DNA of 64,000 bases from Kitasatospora xanthocidica (GTDB lineage Bacteria; Actinomycetota; Actinomycetes; Streptomycetales; Streptomycetaceae), in NCBI RefSeq assembly GCF_014656195.1, contig NZ_BNBY01000012.1:124001-188000 (forward strand), given 5' to 3'. Of this stretch, positions 60,501 to 64,000 are shown one piece after another. How positions within the stretch are numbered: position 1 is the stretch's first letter; each line of letters opens with the position of its first letter. The position numbers and the translations under genes are program-made. Below the pieces are notes generated by a model. That model searched no databases. It worked only from the letters and a program-made list of their open reading frames with translations, and had not been told where the DNA came from.

Positions 60501-60847
60501 AAGGGCTCGTGGAAGGAGGTGACGGCCAGCACCTCGCCGTCCGGCAGCCAGCCGCGCACCCGGGTGTCCTGGCTGCCCCAGAAGCTGAGCCGGTGCGCCT
60601 CGCCGCCGTCGACGGGTGCGGTCCAGACCTCGGGGGTGAGGCTCAGCCAGCCGGTCCAGGCGAGGGTGGTGCCGTCGGGGGAGAAGCGGGGGTGGCTGAC
60701 CCGGGTGCGGTCGCAGGTGACCCGCCAGGCCCGTCCGGTGACGGTGCCCCCGGTGTCCAGCGGGGCGATCCAGACGTCGTCCTCGGCGGTGAAGGTGAGC
60801 AGGCCGCCGTGCAGGTGGGGGTGGCGGAGGTAGCCGGGCGGGGTCAC
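57578..60847 (-). CDS. tricorn protease homologue (S41)
   Basis: A 1089-residue cytoplasmic protease that trims peptides released by the proteasome. The N-terminal two-thirds form beta-propellers (six- and seven-bladed in the archaeal structure). A PDZ domain follows (about RDGDELLAVGGRPVD), then the S41 catalytic core with the catalytic Ser near residue 966 in ATSSDGD, close to Ser965 of the archaeal enzyme, and NAGGNVSEL before it. A His-rich insert (HGHEHEHGHAGTATHAGGDRH) lies in the propeller region. The start is set at GTG 60847, where the domain begins, with AAGGA upstream. Confidence 0.93.
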   Translation of the reverse strand: MTPPGYLRHPHLHGGLLTFTAEDDVWIAPLDTGGTVTGRAWRVTCDRTRVSHPRFSPDGTTLAWTGWLSLTPEVWTAPVDGGEAHRLSFWGSQDTRVRGWLPDGEVLAVTSFHEPFGHYTWAHALPPDGSPGRRMPWGPVGDAQMSRERTVLLTGAAPHEPAAWKRYRGGAVGRLWADGERILPDHTGHLASPMPVGGRIAFLSDHEGVGNLYSCRPDGTDLRRHTDHASYYAREAATDGTRIVYQHAGDLWLLDGLDAPAPHRLHVPLGGARAGRRPYQVGAATQVKDLACDRTGRAGVITVRGSQYWLTHKDGPARALADTPGVRTRLPVMLGHTGEAAWITDAEGADAIEVLPLPGHEAAPEHGHEHEHGHAGTATHAGGDRHRHRVLAAGRLGRVLELTASPDGSRLAVCASDGRLLLVSAADGEVRELASSAYGPVSSARFSPDSHWIAWSQPVAGRSLRRIRLTRTGAPAPITEVTDGRFEDEQPVFTRDGRYLAFLSWRGFDPVHDVHTGDLSFPLGCRPYLVPLTADTPSPFSAPAEEPAPRGDGGGDGTVLVEPEGIGERLLQFPVIASKYSATDAVRGGLVWLRWPISGTLGQTFASPEDTSGRPSLEYFDLARGTRSTLVDKLDGYAVSGDGGSVAVYSAGTLRVVPVSAPSAGTGVDLRRITHTVHPAAEWRQAYHEAARIVRDQFWDARMSGLDWPALVAQYEPLLERVCSPDDFADLLRELLGELGTSHAYVTTSRRAEGPSLAQQPLGLLGANARRSPDGRWLVERVLPGESSDPRARAPLAAQGVRDGDELLAVGGRPVDPVRGPLPLLAGTGGTTVELALRTGPDGPVRRIAVTPLTDERPIRYQDWVTKRRALVREFSDGRCGYLHIPDLGGSGWAQFNRDLRRELDKPALVLDVRGNAGGNVSELVLEKLTRHVLAWDFTRDRQPVRWPRHALRGPLVALADEATSSDGDVIIAAIKLLGLGPVIGNRTWGGVVGMSGRHTLGDGTQISVPKNASWFSGGLGWSVENRGVEPDVHVLRTPRDWARGRHPELVTAVQLALELLEDAPAAEPPPESTPRPDLRRPPLPPRAR

Positions 60848-60910
60848 CCCTCCATCCTTCGACGGGGTGTCACACCCGGCAACCGGAACGGCGGGCGAGG
60901 AGGCCCCGAA

Positions 60911-60967
60911 CCGGTCTGGACCATTGACACCGTACAGCCGGATCCACTTCAGTGGTCTAGTCCAACT
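60911..60967 (+). promoter_or_regulatory. chitinase promoter with two dre-like (DasR) elements
   Basis: AGTGGTCTAGTCCAACT (60951-60967) closely resembles the DasR-binding dre consensus built on TGGTCTAGACCA. A second related element, CCGGTCTGGACCATT, lies at 60911-60925. TTGACA (60924-60929) partly overlaps the first. This arrangement is typical of chitin and N-acetylglucosamine-controlled chitinase genes in Streptomyces. Confidence 0.75.
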
Positions 60968-61059
60968 AGGGTGCCAGGCCGGGCCGTTCCCCCCACTGGC
61001 GCGTGCTCCGGCGTGCCCTCGGACGTCCCCCACGACCGCGCCATCGCAGGAGCACCCGC

Positions 61060-62733
61060 ATGCGCAGACCCCGCTACTCGCCCGTTCGCCGGGCCCACCG
61101 CCGTGCCGCGCTCGCCGCCGGCACGGCCTCCGCCGTCGCCGCGGCCACCCTGGTCGGCGTCACCCTGGGCCTGGCCCCCGCCGCCTCGGCCGGCGAGTTC
61201 CTGGTCAACGGCGGCTTCGAATCCGGCTCGCTCGGCCCCTGGAGCTGCACCGGCGGCTCCGGCAGCGTCGTCACCAGCCCGGTGCACGGCGGCAGCCGGG
61301 CGCTCGCCGCCGCGGCCTCGTCGGGCGACACCGCCCAGTGCGGCCAGACCGTCACCGTCGCCCCCGGCACCACGTACACGCTCAGCGCGTACGTCAACGG
61401 CTCCTACGTCTACCTGGGCGTCGACGGCGGCCCCAGCACCTGGACGCCCGGCACCGGCGGCTCGTACCAGAAGCTCAGCGTCAGCTTCACCACCGGCGCC
61501 AACCAGACCAGCGCCACCGTCTACACCCACGGCTGGTACGGCCAGGGGACCTACTACGCGGACGACGTCTCGCTGGACGGCCCGGGCGCCCCCAGTCCGA
61601 CGCCCACGCCCACCGTGACCACCTCGCCGACCGCGACGCCCACGGGCACGCCCACCGGTACTCCGACGGGCACCCCCACGGGCACGCCCACCGGCACCCC
61701 GACCAGCCCGCCCGCCGGCAGTCACGCCCTGGTCGGCTACCTGCACGCGAGCTTCGCCAACGGCTCCGGCTACACCCGGATGGCCGACGTCCCGGACTCC
61801 TGGGACTTCATCGACCTGTCCTTCGGCGAACCCACCTCCGTCACCTCCGGCGACATCCGCTTCAACCGCTGTCCGGTCACCGAGTGCCCGACCGTCGAGT
61901 CGGACGCCGACTTCAAGGCCGCCATCGCGGCCAAGCGCGCCCGGGGCAAGAAGGTGCTGATCTCGATCGGCGGCCAGAACGGCCAGGTCCAGCTGACCAG
62001 CACCGCCGCCCGGGACGCCTTCGTCAGCTCGGTCTCGGCGATCATCGACAAGTGGGGTCTGGACGGCCTGGACATCGACTTCGAGGGCCACTCGCTCTCC
62101 CTCAACACGGGCGACACCGACTTCAAGAACCCGACCAGCCCGGTCGTGGTCAACCTGATCTCCGCGCTGAAGACCCTCAAGGCCAAGTACGGCGCGGGCT
62201 TCGTGCTGACCATGGCGCCGGAGACCTTCTTCGTCCAACTCGGCTACCAGTACTACGGATCCGGCCCCTGGGGCGGCCAGGACCCGCGGGCCGGGGCGTA
62301 CCTGCCGGTCATCCACGCGCTGCGCGACGACCTCACCCTGCTGCACGTCCAGGACTACAACTCCGGCTCCGTCATGGGCCTGGACAACCAGTACCACTCG
62401 ATGGGCGGCGCCGACTTCCACGTCGCGATGACCGACATGCTGCTCAAGGGCTTCCCGGTGGCGGGCAACGCGAACAACGTGTTCCCGGCGCTGCCCGCCG
62501 CCAAGGTCGCCATCGGCATGCCGGCCACCACCAACGCGGGCAACGGCTACATCGCCCCCGCCGAGGTGGACAAGGCGCTGGACTGCCTCACCAAGCTCAC
62601 CAACTGCGGAACGTACGTGCCGCGTTCGGGCGCCCAGCCGAACCTGCGCGGGCTGATGACCTGGTCGATCAACTGGGACCGGTTCGGCGGCCAGGAGTTC
62701 TCCAGGAACTTCGACGGCTACTTCGGCCGCTGA
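61060..62733 (+). CDS. secreted GH18 chitinase with N-terminal carbohydrate-binding module
   Basis: A 557-residue secreted chitinase. A signal peptide with a basic start (SPVRRAHRRAALAAG) is cleaved near ASA44. A beta-sandwich carbohydrate-binding module (45-175; EFLVNGGFESGSLGPWSC start) follows, then a Thr-Pro-Gly linker with TPTG repeats (180-217). The GH18 catalytic domain (222-557) carries D335-x2-D338-x-D340-x-E342, intact, with Glu342 the acid. This is the standard modular plan of streptomycete chitinases. ATG 61060 is preceded by AGGAG. Two dre-like elements upstream point to DasR control. Confidence 0.96.
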   Translation: MRRPRYSPVRRAHRRAALAAGTASAVAAATLVGVTLGLAPAASAGEFLVNGGFESGSLGPWSCTGGSGSVVTSPVHGGSRALAAAASSGDTAQCGQTVTVAPGTTYTLSAYVNGSYVYLGVDGGPSTWTPGTGGSYQKLSVSFTTGANQTSATVYTHGWYGQGTYYADDVSLDGPGAPSPTPTPTVTTSPTATPTGTPTGTPTGTPTGTPTGTPTSPPAGSHALVGYLHASFANGSGYTRMADVPDSWDFIDLSFGEPTSVTSGDIRFNRCPVTECPTVESDADFKAAIAAKRARGKKVLISIGGQNGQVQLTSTAARDAFVSSVSAIIDKWGLDGLDIDFEGHSLSLNTGDTDFKNPTSPVVVNLISALKTLKAKYGAGFVLTMAPETFFVQLGYQYYGSGPWGGQDPRAGAYLPVIHALRDDLTLLHVQDYNSGSVMGLDNQYHSMGGADFHVAMTDMLLKGFPVAGNANNVFPALPAAKVAIGMPATTNAGNGYIAPAEVDKALDCLTKLTNCGTYVPRSGAQPNLRGLMTWSINWDRFGGQEFSRNFDGYFGR

Positions 62734-62765
62734 CCCGGCACCCGCCGGCCGGAACGTCCACGGGG

Positions 62766-62820
62766 CCGTGCTTGAACCTGACGCCGTGCTTGAACCTGAC
62801 ACCGGTGTGAGGTCCAAGCA
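62766..62820 (+). promoter_or_regulatory. 18-base direct repeat and 34-base dyad at the MFS gene start
   Basis: CCGTGCTTGAACCTGAC is repeated in tandem (62766-62783, 62784-62801). The second copy forms the left arm of a long dyad: TGCTTGAACCTGACACC (62787-62803) against GGTGTGAGGTCCAAGCA (62804-62820), two mismatches in 17. The right arm includes the ribosome site and the A of the ATG. It looks like an operator for a dimeric regulator or an RNA hairpin hiding the start. Confidence 0.65.
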
Positions 62821-64000
62821 TGGTCCCCATGGCGACCACACAGCTCCCGACTCCGGTACCCCGCAAGCCCTTTCCGCTCCCCGCCCTGCTCGCCCTGGCC
62901 ACCGCGGTCTTCGTCACCGCGCTCACCGAGACCCTGCCCGCCGGGGTGCTGCCCGGCATGGGCGAGTCCCTCGGCGTCAGCGAGTCGGCCGCCGGGCAGA
63001 CCGTCACGGTCTACGCGATCGGGACCGCGGTCACCGCGATCCCGCTCACCGCGGCCACCGCCGGCTGGAACCGCAAGCGGCTGCTGCTCACCGCGATGGG
63101 CGGCTTCGCGGTGGCCAACACGGTGACCGCGGTCTCCGGCGACTACCCGCTCACGATGGCCGCCCGCTTCCTCGCGGGCGTGGCGGCCGGCCTCGCCTGG
63201 GCCCTGCTGGCCGGGTACGCCCGCCGGCTGGTGCCGGTCGAGCAGCAGGGCCGGGCGATGGCCGTGGCGATGGCTGGGGTGCCGGTGGCGCTGTCGCTGG
63301 GAGTGCCGGTCGGCACCTTCCTCGGCCGGATCCTCGCCTGGTGGGTGCCCTTCCTGGCCATGACGGCACTGGCGGTCGTCGTGATCGGCTGGATCGCGGC
63401 GATGCTGCCCGAGCAGCCCGGGCAGCCGGACGGCGAGCGGGCCCCGGTCCGGCGCGCGCTCACCGTGCCCGGCGTGCGGCCGGTGCTCACCGTGACCGTG
63501 CTCTTCGTGCTCGCGCACACCATCCTGTTCACCTACATCGCACCCCTGCTCGACCGGGCCGGCCTCGGCGGCGCCACCGGCACCGTGCTGCTGGTCTTCG
63601 GCCTGGCCTCGCTGGCGAGCATCTGGCTCACCGGCGCCCACATCCACCGCCGGCTGCGGCGGCTGACGATCGGCGGCGCGCTGCTGGTCGCGGTGGCGGC
63701 GGGCGTCCTCGCGGTGCGCTCCGGCGACGCGCCGCTGGTGTACCTGGCGGCGGCGTTCTGGGGCCTGGGCTGGGGCGGCGCCCCGACCCTGCTGCAGACC
63801 GCCCTCGGAGACGCGGGAGGCGAGCAGGCGGACGCCGCCCAGGCCGTGCTGGTGACCCTGTGGAACGCCGCGATGGCGGGCGGCGGGGTGGCCGGCGGCG
63901 TCGTCCTGAGCCGGCTCGGCGCCGGCGCCCTGCCCTGGACGGTCCTCGCGCTGATGCTGCCCGTCCTCGCGGTGGTCGCCGGCGCCCGCCGCCACGCCTT
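62820..64000 (+). CDS. MFS transporter (DHA1-type efflux), C-terminus beyond window
   Basis: The frame continues past the right edge; 393 residues are visible, with about twelve helices. The DHA1 pattern is clear: TETLPAGVLPGMGESLGVSESAAGQTVTVYAIG in helix 1-2, the NRKRLLL loop of motif A, ARFLAGVAAGLAWALLAGYA, and motif C-like AMAGVPVALSLGVPVGTFLG. Such proteins export drugs or sugars using protons. The start is ATG 62820 (GAGG 8 bases upstream), with an in-frame ATG at 62829. A large dyad covers the start, so expression is probably inducible. Confidence 0.9.
   Translation, partial: MVPMATTQLPTPVPRKPFPLPALLALATAVFVTALTETLPAGVLPGMGESLGVSESAAGQTVTVYAIGTAVTAIPLTAATAGWNRKRLLLTAMGGFAVANTVTAVSGDYPLTMAARFLAGVAAGLAWALLAGYARRLVPVEQQGRAMAVAMAGVPVALSLGVPVGTFLGRILAWWVPFLAMTALAVVVIGWIAAMLPEQPGQPDGERAPVRRALTVPGVRPVLTVTVLFVLAHTILFTYIAPLLDRAGLGGATGTVLLVFGLASLASIWLTGAHIHRRLRRLTIGGALLVAVAAGVLAVRSGDAPLVYLAAAFWGLGWGGAPTLLQTALGDAGGEQADAAQAVLVTLWNAAMAGGGVAGGVVLSRLGAGALPWTVLALMLPVLAVVAGARRHA

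Overview
This 64 kb window is a very GC-rich stretch of actinobacterial chromosome. It almost certainly comes from Streptomyces or a close relative such as Kitasatospora. The evidence is the csl tip-glycan locus (CslA, GlxA, a GH6 hydrolase), a PAS-GGDEF-EAL protein of the CdgA type, snapalysin metalloproteases next to a LysR regulator, a chitinase preceded by DasR-like (dre) sequences, Tat-type and lipobox signal peptides, and frequent GTG/TTG starts. I saw no prophage, insertion sequence, CRISPR array or antibiotic gene cluster. The region reads as core or sub-core chromosome.

Layout. 1-6 kb: a truncated GT-C membrane glycosyltransferase, a small membrane protein and a CDP-alcohol phosphotransferase; then Nudix and HAD hydrolases, a second-copy YidC with a small membrane partner, and a Phd/PIN toxin-antitoxin pair. 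6-12 kb: a Gfo/Idh/MocA oxidoreductase; a MarR regulator with a C-terminal Cys cluster, divergent from an AhpD-like protein across three phased operators; a HAD-IIA phosphatase; an LtrA-like protein; uracil-DNA glycosylase. 12-17.5 kb: the csl locus. 18-26 kb: CoA-transferase subunits divergent from a complete branched-chain-type ABC importer operon (SBP, LivG, LivF, LivH, LivM) that ends in an alpha/beta hydrolase. 26-36 kb: a Tat-lipoprotein of polysaccharide-deacetylase type, DedA, a luciferase-like oxidoreductase, CdgA-type c-di-GMP protein, OsmC, chorismate mutase, signal peptidase I and an EamA exporter.

36-48 kb: a bifunctional penicillin-binding protein; two identical tRNA-Lys(CUU) genes flanking DUF998, hydrolase and GPP34 genes; and an oligopeptide ABC importer whose two ATPases are fused, divergent from its binding protein. 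48-64 kb: a second LtrA, a LysR regulator and two tandem snapalysins with duplicated promoters, a pentapeptide-repeat protein, Tat-exported phospholipase C, a RibD-like reductase, an orphan MdcG-family protein that lacks its catalytic Asp pair, a small charged protein, tricorn protease, GH18 chitinase, and an MFS exporter cut by the window end.

Themes are cell-envelope and glycan work (csl, PBP, YidC, SPase, GT-C, deacetylase), secreted hydrolases (chitinase, snapalysins, PLC, GH6) and uptake. The observations I rate highest are the orphan MdcG paralogue with S-P-L-R in place of S-D-L-D, the three helically phased MarR operators, the cluster of in-frame tandem repeats at the N-termini of ScoB, LivM and the hydrolase, the duplicated snapalysin promoter, the dre-type elements, and the long dyad that runs into the start codon of the last gene.
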